64,000 bases of DNA, from assembly GCF_011193355.1 (NCBI RefSeq), contig NZ_CP049780.1:6175798-6239797 (forward strand), in the 5' to 3' direction. The position numbers and the translations under genes were made by a program. Each line of letters starts with the position of its first letter. Position 1 is the stretch's first letter. Below are positions 19,533-27,381 of the stretch, piece by piece. The notes below the pieces were generated by a model. The model was not told where the DNA came from. It saw nothing but the letters and a program-made list of their open reading frames with translations, and ran no database searches. The stretch comes from Streptomyces sp. JB150. Lineage in GTDB: Bacteria; Actinomycetota; Actinomycetes; Streptomycetales; Streptomycetaceae.

Positions 19533-19787
19533 GTCCGTCTTCCTACCAGCCAGTGCGCAGTTGCGGGTGTCCCCCTGGTCATATTCACCCGCAACCGTCA
19601 CGCTTGACGCTCCCCATGCACTGTACGCAAACGGTGGTATTGACCTGCGCATCTCAATCGATCTGGTCCGCTGCGGACAGATGAGGCCAGGTCAGCTGAG
19701 GCTAGGGGGCTGATCGGTTCTCCAGGAGCGCCCTGTGGCGAGCACCGAAGACGATCCCGAGCAGCAAGAATCCCGAAGCACGCGAAC

Positions 19788-20210
19788 TCACAGCCCGAAC
19801 AGGGCCGGGTCCGCGGCCAGTTCCTTGAAGCGCTCCCGGGGGTCGGGGACCATGCGGCGGGTCGTCAGGTCCAGCAGGCCGCCGACCGCCTCGATCTCGG
19901 CCGCGAGGGTGCCGTCGGTCTTGAGGATGTGCTGGCGGATGCGGAAGGTCTTGCCCTCGCCCCACTCGAACTCGCAGGTCACGCGGACCTCGTCGCCCGC
20001 GAGCAGCTCCCGCCGGTAGCGGATGGTCGTCTCCAGGGCCACGGGGCCCACCCCCTTGGCCAGGAGGTCGGCCTGGCGGATGCCGGCCGCCTGGAGCAGC
20101 GACCAGCGGGCGTGCTCCGCGTAGTTGAGGTACACGGCCTGGTTCAGATGACCCTGGGTGTCCGCCTCGTATCCGCGGACGGTCACCGGAACGGAAAACG
20201 GCTCGGTCAT
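19788..20210 (-). CDS. Acyl-CoA thioesterase, hotdog fold (YbgC/4HBT type)
   Basis: A 140-residue single-domain hotdog protein. The pattern VRGYEADTQGHLNQAVYLNYAEHARW (residues 11-36) matches the 4-hydroxybenzoyl-CoA thioesterase family, with Asp17 and His21 in the active-site region, and is followed by TTIRYRRELLAGDEVRVTCEF. It probably hydrolyses an acyl-CoA thioester in the cytoplasm; substrate not predictable. ATG 20210 has GGAG 11 bases upstream. It is downstream of two other minus-strand genes and 63 bp from the preceding stop. Confidence 0.82.
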   Translation of the reverse strand: MTEPFSVPVTVRGYEADTQGHLNQAVYLNYAEHARWSLLQAAGIRQADLLAKGVGPVALETTIRYRRELLAGDEVRVTCEFEWGEGKTFRIRQHILKTDGTLAAEIEAVGGLLDLTTRRMVPDPRERFKELAADPALFGL

Positions 20211-20272
20211 GACGTTCTCATCTCCTGGCACGGTTGTGGGTGTCCCGATCCTGACACGGGGTCCGCGGGGTG

Positions 20273-20923
20273 CTACACGCGCCGGGGTGAGGCCAGCAGG
20301 TAGCGGGCGCGGGTCCGGGGGTCGGTGTGCGCGCCGGCGTGCCAGCCGGCCCGCTCCAGCGTGGCCGCGCAGGCGTCCAGCGTCCCCGCGTCCGGCCCGT
20401 GCACGGCGACGGCGTCCGGCTGCGGGGTGGCCCGCACCCGGTACCCCGCCGTGTCCGGGCCCTCGGGCCGGTGCCCGGCGGCCTCCAGGGCGAGCGCGGC
20501 GGCCTGCACCAGATGGCCGCGCTCCCACCCGCAGGGCCGGTCCACGGCACCGTCGGGGTTGGTCATCCGGCGCAGCTCCAGCAGCCCCTGCCAGGCGCTG
20601 TGCACCTCGCGCAGGCGGGCCGGGCCGTCCGACGGCGCGTCCTCCTCGCCGCCGATGCGGGCGGCGAACACCCCGGCGCGCCCGGCCGGCTCGGCCGCCG
20701 GCCCGCCCGGCGGGGGCGCCGGAGGGGGCGAGGGTTCGCCCTCACGCAGCCGGTGGCCGGCCGGGGTCAGGAAGTGGTCGTGCGGCGGGCGGGGGTGCCG
20801 GAACGCGAGCCCGCGCTTGACCAGCGCGGCGAGCTGCGCCTGCGTACCGCCGCGCAGCCGCCCGGTGACGGGATCGGCGGAGTCGATCACACGCCGCAGG
20901 GCGGCGGTCGGCGGTCGGGTCAC
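20273..20923 (-). CDS. Conserved hypothetical protein (216 aa)
   Basis: The N-terminal third (RVIDSADPVTGRLRGGTQAQLAALVKRGLAFRHP ... HDHFLTPAGHRLRE) has the look of a winged-helix segment. A Pro-rich linker follows, then a domain with WQGLLELRRMTN, CGWERGHLVQAAALALEAAGH and RYLLASPRRV. No function is recognised. GTG 20923 has a strong GGAAGGAG site; longer in-frame starts run antisense through the phosphatase. It follows the phosphatase gene on the same strand with 47 bp between. Confidence 0.65.
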   Translation of the reverse strand: MTRPPTAALRRVIDSADPVTGRLRGGTQAQLAALVKRGLAFRHPRPPHDHFLTPAGHRLREGEPSPPPAPPPGGPAAEPAGRAGVFAARIGGEEDAPSDGPARLREVHSAWQGLLELRRMTNPDGAVDRPCGWERGHLVQAAALALEAAGHRPEGPDTAGYRVRATPQPDAVAVHGPDAGTLDACAATLERAGWHAGAHTDPRTRARYLLASPRRV

Positions 20924-20970
20924 GGCGTGCTCCTTCCCGGCGCTGGGGGACGTCCCCACCGCTTCGAAGG

Positions 20971-21570
20971 CTACGACGCGGGTCTGACATTCCAGCCCGC
21001 GATCACCGGCCGCCCGTGCTCGGTGCCCAGCCGCGACAGCGTCCCCGTCGCCAGCTGGAACAGCGCCCCGTCCGCCGGGGGCAGCCCGAGCCGCCGCGCG
21101 GTCAGCACCCGCAGGAAGTGCCCGTGCGCGACCAGCGCCACGCACCCCTCGGTGTCCGCGAGCGCCGCGTCCACCTTGGCGAGCACCCGGTCGGCCCGCT
21201 CCCCGACCTGCTCGGGCGTCTCTCCGGGGTGCTCCGGCGGACCCGGCGCGACCCCGTCCCGGAACAGGAACCAGCCGGGCCGCTCCCGCTGGATGTCGAC
21301 GGTGGTGATGCCCTCGTAGCCGCCGTAGTCCCACTCCCGCAGATCCTCGTCCACGCGCGCGTCGGGCAACCCGATGAGTTCGGCCGTCTCCCGCGCCCGC
21401 CCGAGCGGGCTGACGAACGCGGTCGCGACCTTGTACGACCGGATCAGCGGGAGGAGCCGCCGCGCATCCTCCCGCCCGCGCTCGGTCAGCGGAACGTCCG
21501 TCAGCCCGGTGTGCCGCCCGGACCGCGACCACTCGGTCTCTCCGTGCCGCACCAGCAAAAGATCACCCAT
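20971..21570 (-). CDS. Histidine phosphatase family protein (phosphoglycerate mutase-like)
   Basis: 199 residues with the catalytic RHG motif at residues 8-10 (LLVRHGETEWS), the second Arg in VSPLGRARETAEL, Glu in LREWDYGGYEG and the closing His in VALVAHGHFLRVL. This is the standard set for a phosphohistidine acid-phosphatase/mutase. The absence of mutase-type loops suggests a phosphatase on a small metabolite. The stop at 20971 precedes the hypothetical gene on the same strand. Substrate unknown. Confidence 0.88.
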   Translation of the reverse strand: MGDLLLVRHGETEWSRSGRHTGLTDVPLTERGREDARRLLPLIRSYKVATAFVSPLGRARETAELIGLPDARVDEDLREWDYGGYEGITTVDIQRERPGWFLFRDGVAPGPPEHPGETPEQVGERADRVLAKVDAALADTEGCVALVAHGHFLRVLTARRLGLPPADGALFQLATGTLSRLGTEHGRPVIAGWNVRPAS

Positions 21571-21574
21571 GCGG

Positions 21575-21784
21575 TCAGGTTACGGGCCGCAGCGCGTCGA
21601 TGAAGGCGGCCCACTGTTCCACGCCGAAGGCGAGCTGGGGTCCTTGCTTGTTCTTGGAGTCGCGTACGTGTGCGGTGCCAGGGGTGGAGGCGACCTCCAC
21701 GCAGGCGGGGCCATCGTTGGTGCTGTAGCTGCTCTTGAACCACTCCAGCTCGGAACCGCTTCCGGCTGAGGGCTTGGTCATCAT
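21575..21784 (-). CDS. DUF397 small protein
   Basis: A 69-residue protein with the DUF397 pattern WFKSSYSTNDGPACVEVA ... VRDSKNKQGPQLAFGVEQWAAFIDAL. Such proteins are coded beside DUF5753-type XRE regulators in Streptomyces in dozens of paralogous loci related to whiJ, and act with them in developmental control. Its ATG overlaps the regulator stop (ATGA), so the two are co-translated. Confidence 0.93.
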   Translation of the reverse strand: MMTKPSAGSGSELEWFKSSYSTNDGPACVEVASTPGTAHVRDSKNKQGPQLAFGVEQWAAFIDALRPVT

Positions 21785-22641
21785 GTCTCTCCCAGCACTT
21801 TCTCGATGAAGGCCAGGGACTCACGGGGCGTGAGCGCCTGGGCTCGGATGATCCCATAGCGGATTTCAAGGACCTGGATCTGCTTGGGATGGGAGATGAG
21901 GCGGCTGACGAGTTGAACCTCGTTGTGTGCCACCGTGTCTCCCTTCACGAGCCGCAGCAGGTGGAACGACCCGGCGAGACCGGCGTGGTCCTCGCGGTCA
22001 GTGGGCATTACCTGGATCTCCACATTCCGCCGCTGACCGATCTCCAACAAGCGTTCGAGCTGCTTGCGTAGGACCATTCTGCCCCCAACAGGACGGCGCA
22101 GGGCCACCTCCTCCTGGACGAAGCTGAAGATGGGAGTGGGCTGCTGGTCGAGGATCTTCTGTCGTGCCAGCCTCGCAGCGATGAGCTGTTCCAGCTCTTC
22201 CTCGGTGTACAGCGGTCGGCGCATCCCGAAGAGCGCCCTGGCGTACTCCGGCGTCTGAAAGAGCCCGTTGACCACGCAGTTGTCATAGGCGCAGATCTCC
22301 ACGGCCTCCGCCTCCAGCTTGGCCAGGTCCCGTACCTTCTTGGGATACCGAGCCTCCTCCACATCCCTCTTCAGCCCGGCGATCATCCCCTCCGCCCGGA
22401 GCACCTGATCCGCCGCTTCCAGGAACGGCGCCTTCGGTGCGCGCCGTCCCCGCTCCACGGACGACACCTGCTCCTCGCTGTAACCGATCGCCGTGCCCAG
22501 CTCGGCCTGGGTCATCCCCGCCCGTTCGCGGCACATCTTGATGACCTTGCCGACCGTCCGCAGCACCGCCGCGGACTCGTCGTCCCCGCCGTAGGGCTCC
22601 GTACCGTCGGTGAACTGCTGTCCCTGCCCCGTCACGCCCAT
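21781..22641 (-). CDS. XRE-family regulator with DUF5753 domain (WhiJ-like)
   Basis: 286 residues. The N-terminal helix-turn-helix (VGKVIKMCRERAGMTQAELGTAIGYSEEQVSSVERGRR) is followed by the long DUF5753 sensor-like domain to the C terminus (AVEICAYDNCVVNGLFQTPEYARALF ... VLEIRYGIIRAQALTPRESLAFI). GGAGG eight bases before ATG 22641 fixes the start; longer frames lack a site. It pairs with the DUF397 gene downstream and is divergent from an RsbW-like ATPase gene, giving the typical triad of whiJ-type developmental loci. Targets unknown. Confidence 0.92.
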   Translation of the reverse strand: MGVTGQGQQFTDGTEPYGGDDESAAVLRTVGKVIKMCRERAGMTQAELGTAIGYSEEQVSSVERGRRAPKAPFLEAADQVLRAEGMIAGLKRDVEEARYPKKVRDLAKLEAEAVEICAYDNCVVNGLFQTPEYARALFGMRRPLYTEEELEQLIAARLARQKILDQQPTPIFSFVQEEVALRRPVGGRMVLRKQLERLLEIGQRRNVEIQVMPTDREDHAGLAGSFHLLRLVKGDTVAHNEVQLVSRLISHPKQIQVLEIRYGIIRAQALTPRESLAFIEKVLGET

Positions 22642-22797
22642 GCCCGACACCTCCACGTGCCGCCCGTACCCAACGTCCCACCGGCTGCCACCGTCACGCG
22701 TCACGGCCCGGACCGTGCCGGACGGCGACCGGACAGTGACTCTGCGTACCGCCGATGACGCTGTTCAGCGTAGGGTCACGCGACCACGCTGAGTGAC

Positions 22798-23235
22798 ATG
22801 AACGTCGATATCGTCACCCCCGCGAGCCACTTCACCCTCCGTCTGTCGGCCACCCGCCGAGGCGCGCGCCTCGCCCGGCGCCTCACGGCACAGCAACTCG
22901 ACGCCTGGGGGTGGCCGTACGACAGTGACGCGAACCGCACGGCGGCACTGCTGGTCGCCGAACTCGCCGCGAACGCGGTGCTGCACGGCAGGGTGAACGG
23001 ACGCGACTTCCGCCTGCGCCTCACGCTCTACCCGGCGGACCCGGCACTCCGTATCGAGGTGACGGACGCCCGCGTCGACCGCCGTCCGCCCACCCCGGGA
23101 ACCCTCGAACCCCCCTCGCCGGACACCGAGTCCGGTCGTGGCCTGCTCCTTGTCGAGGCGCTGGCCACCCACTGGGGCACGACGTGGGGTGACCCTTACA
23201 CCAAGACCGTCTGGTGCGAACTCGCCCTCGGCTGA
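22798..23235 (+). CDS. RsbW/SpoIIAB-like ATP-binding protein (anti-sigma kinase fold)
   Basis: A 145-residue stand-alone HATPase domain: N-box ELAANAVLHGRVNGRDF, a shortened G1 region (IEVTDARVD) and G2 GRGLLLVEALATHWG. Such proteins in Streptomyces are either anti-sigma-factor kinases or accessories of whiJ-like loci. Divergent placement from the XRE/DUF397 pair supports the second role. The 156-bp divergent gap presumably holds both promoters. Confidence 0.85.
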   Translation: MNVDIVTPASHFTLRLSATRRGARLARRLTAQQLDAWGWPYDSDANRTAALLVAELAANAVLHGRVNGRDFRLRLTLYPADPALRIEVTDARVDRRPPTPGTLEPPSPDTESGRGLLLVEALATHWGTTWGDPYTKTVWCELALG

Positions 23236-23241
23236 CGCGGG

Positions 23242-24450
23242 CTACTGCCGGTACCCGCTGAGGAACCGCCCGATCCGCCCGATCGCCGTCTCCAGCACGT
23301 CCGCGTGGGGCAGGGTGAGGATGCGGAAGTGGTCGGGGGCGGGCCAGTTGAAGCCGGTGCCCTGGACGACCTGGATCTTCTCCCGCAGCAGCAGGTCGAG
23401 GACGAACTTCTCGTCGTCGTGGATGCGGTGCACCTTGGGGTCGAGGCGCGCGAACGCGTACAGCGCGCCCTTCGGCTTCACGCACGACACGCCGGGGATC
23501 TCGTTCAGCTTCTCCCAGGCGATGTCGCGCTGTTCGCGCAGCCGGCCGCCGGGGGCGGTGAGGTCGGCGATGGACTGCCGGCCGCCGAGCGCGGCCTGGA
23601 TGGCGTACTGCGCGGGGGCGTTGGCGCACAGCCGCATGGAGGCCAGCGTGGTCAGGCCCTCCAGGTAGTCGCGCGCGTGCTGCTTGGGGCCGGTCACCAC
23701 CAGCCAGCCGGAGCGGAAGCCCGCCACCCGGTAGGTCTTGGACAGGCCGCAGAAGGTGAGGACGACCAGGTCGGGGACGAGGGCGGCGGCCGAGTGGTGC
23801 ACGGCGTCGTCGTAGAGGATCTGGTCGTAGATCTCGTCGGCGAAGACCATCAGGCCGTGGCGGCGGGCCAGGTCGAGGATGCCCTCGACGATCTCCTTCG
23901 GGTAGACCGCCCCGGTCGGGTTGTTCGGGTTGATGATCACGACCGCCTTCGTCCGGTCGGTGATCTTCGACTCCATGTCGGCGAGGTCCGGGTACCACTC
24001 CGCCTGCTCGTCGCACAGGTAGTGGACCGCCTTGCCGCCGGCGAGGGTCGTCACCGCCGTCCACAGCGGGAAGTCGGGGGCGGGGATCAGGATCTCGTCG
24101 CCGTCCTCGACCAGCGCCTGCACGGCCATGGACACCAGCTCGGAGACGCCGTTGCCGAGGAACACGTCGTCGACATCGACCTCCAGGCCGAGCGTCTGGT
24201 AGCGCTGGGCGACCGCGCGGCGGGCGGAGAGGACGCCGCGCGAGTCGGTGTAGCCGTGCGCCTTCGGCAGCATCCGGATCATGTCCTGGATGATCTCCTC
24301 CGGCGCCTCGAAACCGAAGAGGGCCGGATTGCCGGTGTTCAGGCGCAGCACGCTGTGGCCCGCCTCCTCCAGCGCGTCGGCGTGCTCGATCACCGGGCCG
24401 CGGATCTCGTAACAGACCTCGCTCAGCTTGCTCGACTGCCGGAACTCCAT
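23242..24450 (-). CDS. PLP-dependent aminotransferase, AlaT-like class I
   Basis: A 402-residue fold-type I aminotransferase with NPNNPTG (PLP pocket), DEIYDQILYDD and the Schiff-base Lys in GLSKTYRVAGFRSGW. Overall it is closest in feel to bacterial alanine aminotransferases (N terminus MEFRQSSKLSEVCYEIRGPV). ATG 24450 has GGAGGGG upstream; upstream in-frame codons run into the HxlR operator. Function: probably pyruvate/alanine-glutamate transamination. It is divergent from an HxlR regulator, and shared palindromes in the gap suggest co-control. Confidence 0.9.
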   Translation of the reverse strand: MEFRQSSKLSEVCYEIRGPVIEHADALEEAGHSVLRLNTGNPALFGFEAPEEIIQDMIRMLPKAHGYTDSRGVLSARRAVAQRYQTLGLEVDVDDVFLGNGVSELVSMAVQALVEDGDEILIPAPDFPLWTAVTTLAGGKAVHYLCDEQAEWYPDLADMESKITDRTKAVVIINPNNPTGAVYPKEIVEGILDLARRHGLMVFADEIYDQILYDDAVHHSAAALVPDLVVLTFCGLSKTYRVAGFRSGWLVVTGPKQHARDYLEGLTTLASMRLCANAPAQYAIQAALGGRQSIADLTAPGGRLREQRDIAWEKLNEIPGVSCVKPKGALYAFARLDPKVHRIHDDEKFVLDLLLREKIQVVQGTGFNWPAPDHFRILTLPHADVLETAIGRIGRFLSGYRQ

Positions 24451-24474
24451 GCGCCCCTCCAGGTAACCAGTGTC

Positions 24475-24525
24475 ACTTGGTTTTACCAAGTAGCCGCTTG
24501 GAAAGTCCAACAACTTGTCTAGACT
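24475..24525 (+). promoter_or_regulatory. HxlR-type operator and leaderless promoter
   Basis: ACTTGGTTTTACCAAGT (24475-24491) is a perfect 7-3-7 inverted repeat. A second, TTGGAAAGTCCAA (24498-24510), overlaps a -35 TTGGAA. After 16 bp comes -10 TAGACT (24520-24525), and the regulator's ATG lies seven bases beyond it, so transcription should start at or next to the start codon. Confidence 0.65.
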
Positions 24526-24532
24526 GCGTCGC

Positions 24533-25159
24533 ATGCCACCTCGCCGAAGCTACGACCAGTACTGCTCCGCCGCCCGCGCGCTCGACGTCGTCGGCGACCG
24601 CTGGACCCTGCTGATCGTCCGTGAGCTGCTGGCCGGCCCCCGCCGCTACACCGACCTGCACGCGGACCTGCCGGGCGTCAGCACCGACGTCCTCGCCTCG
24701 CGGCTGAAGGACATGGAGCGCGACGGGCTGACCGCGAGGCGCCGGCTGCCCCCGCCCGGCGCGGCCTACGTCTACGAACTCACGTCGCGCGGACGGCAGT
24801 TGCTGCCGGTGCTCCAGGCCCTCGGCACCTGGGGCCAGGCGGAGCTGGGCGAGCGGCGGCCCACCGACGCGGTGCGCGCCCACTGGTTCGCGCTGCCGCT
24901 GCTGCGCGCCCTGGAGGGGGAGACGGGCGTCGTCGAAGTACGCCTCGACGAGGGGGAGTTCCATCTGCACGCCGGCGCCGGGGACGGCCCGGTCTACGGC
25001 GACGGGCCCGCCCCCGGCGAACCGGACGCCCGCCTGGCCATGGACGTCGCCACCTGTACGGCCCTCGGGCGCGGCGAACTCACCCTGCGCGACGCGGTGC
25101 GCGACGGGCGGGTCACCGTCACCGGCGACGGCACGGTCGCCAAGGCGCTGCGCGCGTGA
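24533..25159 (+). CDS. HxlR-family regulator with SCP2-like C-terminal domain
   Basis: 208 residues. A winged helix (YCSAARALDVVGDRWTLLIVRELLAGPRRYTDLHADLPGVSTDVLASRLKDMERDG) of the HxlR type is joined to a C-terminal domain (about 110-208) that looks like a sterol-carrier SCP2 fold (EVRLDEGEFHLHAG ... TLRDAVRDGRVTVTGDGTVAKALRA). The ATG is seven bases after a -10 hexamer, so the mRNA is probably leaderless. Two palindromes in the shared promoter suggest self-repression and control of the divergent aminotransferase. Ligand unknown. Confidence 0.86.
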   Translation: MPPRRSYDQYCSAARALDVVGDRWTLLIVRELLAGPRRYTDLHADLPGVSTDVLASRLKDMERDGLTARRRLPPPGAAYVYELTSRGRQLLPVLQALGTWGQAELGERRPTDAVRAHWFALPLLRALEGETGVVEVRLDEGEFHLHAGAGDGPVYGDGPAPGEPDARLAMDVATCTALGRGELTLRDAVRDGRVTVTGDGTVAKALRA

Positions 25160-25192
25160 GGGCTGCGCGCGGGAGAGCCGCGCGCACGGGAA

Positions 25193-25219
25193 AGGCCCGC
25201 GTCACGGGGACGCGGGCCT
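25193..25219 (+). terminator. Terminator after the HxlR gene
   Basis: Perfect 11-bp arms AGGCCCGCGTC / GACGCGGGCCT with a 5-base loop. A short tandem CTCACGGAGCCGGC repeat follows it near 25232-25261. Confidence 0.75.
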
Positions 25220-25274
25220 CACTCGACAGGTCTCACGGAGCCGGCCTCACGGAGCCGGCCTCACCGAACGGACC

Positions 25275-26048
25275 TCACACGTTCGGCGGCACCCCCGGCG
25301 GCCGCCCCGAGCCGCGGGTGAGCGCGTAGCCGCCGATCCCCGCGAGCGCGGCCAGCAGGCCGCCGGCCGCCGTCCACACCCAGCGGTCGGACCACCAGCC
25401 GGACGCCCAGCCGTCCTCCGGCTCGATGCCCGACAGCACCGGGGTCGCATCCTCCGACCGCGCGGCCGGTGCTGCCGTCGCGCTGCCCGGCACCAGCGGC
25501 TCGCCCAGCCGGCCGTCCACCGCCACCGCGCCGCCCATGTCCTTCGCGTCCACCCGCACCTCGGCGCCCACCGGCAGGCCCAGGTCACCGGTGGGCAGGC
25601 CGACGGCGGTGAGCCGGACGTAGTACGTGCCCGGCAGCGGGTCGTTCGCCCACGGCTCCGACCAGGCCCGCACGGTGCGCAGCACACAGGTCAGTTCCAC
25701 GCTGCCCGCGCCGGCCGCGGCGGTACGCGTCTGCGCGCCCCACTGGCAGGCCTGGCGGCGGCGCAGACCGTCGTACACGTCGAGTTGCCAGGTCTCGGCG
25801 GCGTGCGCCTCCGGCAGCTTCACGGTCGCCCGGACGGTCGGCCGCTGTCCGGCGTCCGCCGGGAACGACCAGTACAGGTAGTCGCCCGCGGAGGCGTCCG
25901 CCGTCGCGGTCCGCCCCTGGTCGATCTCCGTCGCCGTACGGAAGGACGTGCCCGCCTCGGTCGGGGCGTCACCGGAATCGGCCGCCGCCGGGCCCGCGGC
26001 CAGGCCGAGGGCGAGCAGGGCGGTGGCGAACACTAGAAAAACACGCAT
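25275..26048 (-). CDS. Secreted, C-terminally membrane-anchored hypothetical protein
   Basis: 257 residues with a signal peptide (MRVFLVFATALLALGLAAGPAAA), a beta-sandwich-like region (residues about 35-165, FRTATEIDQGRTATADASAGDYLYWSFPADAGQ) and a C-terminal membrane helix (WVWTAAGGLLAALAGIGGYAL) followed by a short Arg/Pro tail. The sandwich resembles the second half of the upstream VWA protein, so the two may be paralogous and form a surface complex. TGATG overlap with the VWA gene means coupled translation. No function is known. Confidence 0.72.
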   Translation of the reverse strand: MRVFLVFATALLALGLAAGPAAADSGDAPTEAGTSFRTATEIDQGRTATADASAGDYLYWSFPADAGQRPTVRATVKLPEAHAAETWQLDVYDGLRRRQACQWGAQTRTAAAGAGSVELTCVLRTVRAWSEPWANDPLPGTYYVRLTAVGLPTGDLGLPVGAEVRVDAKDMGGAVAVDGRLGEPLVPGSATAAPAARSEDATPVLSGIEPEDGWASGWWSDRWVWTAAGGLLAALAGIGGYALTRGSGRPPGVPPNV

Positions 26049-27319
26049 CAGTTGGTCCTCCAGACCGCGATCCGCCAGCGCGACAGCCAGCCCCACACCA
26101 GACCGGTGAGGAACCCGGCCACGATCAGCGCGCCGAGCAGCCACCAGCCGCGGCCCAGGCCGAAGGCGGCGACGTCGTCCGCGTCGCCCGGCCCGTCCAC
26201 CACGTCGAGGGTCAGCTCCACCGGCAGACCAGGCGTGGTCTTGACGCCGGCGGCGGGGGAGAAGGAGCTGGTCAGCTGGAGACAGACGGCCTCCGCGGCG
26301 CCCTCCTCGCCGTCCTCCCCGTCCGCCTCGGACTTGGGGTAGCGCAGGCCCGTCGACAGCACGTCCGTACGGCCGTTGCCCGCCGCCTCGCCGCGCACGA
26401 TCTCCCGGCCCTGGACGGTGACCGCCCGCAGCAGCACCCCGTAGTCCGGGTCGACCGCGCGGTCCGCGGCCACGCTCACCGAGGCGCGCAGCTCCTGGCC
26501 GGGCCGTACGTCCACCCGGTACCAGCGCTGCTCGCCGAACTCCGCGCGGTCGGAGTACAGGCCCGACTCCAGCGTCGGCGCCTTGGCGCACTCCGAGCCA
26601 CCCTGGGTGACCACCGGAGTCACCACCGGGTCCGCCGCGCGGTCCACCAACTGGTTCACCCGGTCGGTCAGTTCGTCGGTGTGCTCGACGGAGGTGTAGG
26701 TGCCGCCGGTCGCCTCCGCGATACAGCTGAGCTGCCGGCGCATCTTCGTGTTCGGCACCAGACCGAGGGTGTCGATGGTCAGGCCGATGCCCTTGGCCGC
26801 TATCTCGCGGGCCACCTCGCACGGGTCGAGCGGGGCGCAGGTGTCCTCGCCGTCGCTGATCAGCACGATCCGCTTCGAACCGGTGCCGCCCTCCAGGTCG
26901 TCGGCCGCCTTCAGCAGCGCCGGACCGATCGGCGTCCAGCCCGTCGGCACCAGGGTCGCGACCGCCGCCTTGGCCTCGGCGCGGTCCAGCGGGCCGACCG
27001 GGTAGAGCTGCGCGGTGTCCCGGCAGCCCCGCTTGCGGTCGTCGCCCGGGTAGTTCGCGCCGAGGGTGCGGATGCCGAGCCGGACGTCCTCGGGCGTCGC
27101 GTCCAGCACCTCGTTGAACGCCTGCTTGGCCGCCGCCATCCGGGACTGCCCGTCGATGTCGCGGGCGCGCATCGAACCGCTCACGTCCAGCACGAGATTG
27201 ACCTTGGGCTGCCCGGCCGTGGTCTCGTCGGCGAGCGCCGTGGACGGCAGCGCCAGCCCGGCCGTCAGCGCGGCGAACAGGGCACCGACCCCGGCCGCCA
27301 GCCGTTTTCTTGTGATCAT
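26048..27319 (-). CDS. Secreted VWA-domain protein with C-terminal membrane helix
   Basis: 423 residues: signal peptide to about residue 30, a von Willebrand A domain with a complete MIDAS (DVSGSM at 45-50, TPIG near 129, SDGED near 155), then a beta-sandwich region (about 245-385) and a membrane helix (WWLLGALIVAGFLTGLVWGWL). The metal site suggests binding of a protein or surface ligand on the outer side of the membrane. It is followed by the smaller paralogue-like gene with overlapping stop and start. Role unknown. Confidence 0.85.
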   Translation of the reverse strand: MITRKRLAAGVGALFAALTAGLALPSTALADETTAGQPKVNLVLDVSGSMRARDIDGQSRMAAAKQAFNEVLDATPEDVRLGIRTLGANYPGDDRKRGCRDTAQLYPVGPLDRAEAKAAVATLVPTGWTPIGPALLKAADDLEGGTGSKRIVLISDGEDTCAPLDPCEVAREIAAKGIGLTIDTLGLVPNTKMRRQLSCIAEATGGTYTSVEHTDELTDRVNQLVDRAADPVVTPVVTQGGSECAKAPTLESGLYSDRAEFGEQRWYRVDVRPGQELRASVSVAADRAVDPDYGVLLRAVTVQGREIVRGEAAGNGRTDVLSTGLRYPKSEADGEDGEEGAAEAVCLQLTSSFSPAAGVKTTPGLPVELTLDVVDGPGDADDVAAFGLGRGWWLLGALIVAGFLTGLVWGWLSRWRIAVWRTN

Positions 27320-27381
27320 CGACGGATCTTATGGACCGGGCCGGGCCGACTCCAAAACGAGCGAAGCGAGCGAAACGGGCG

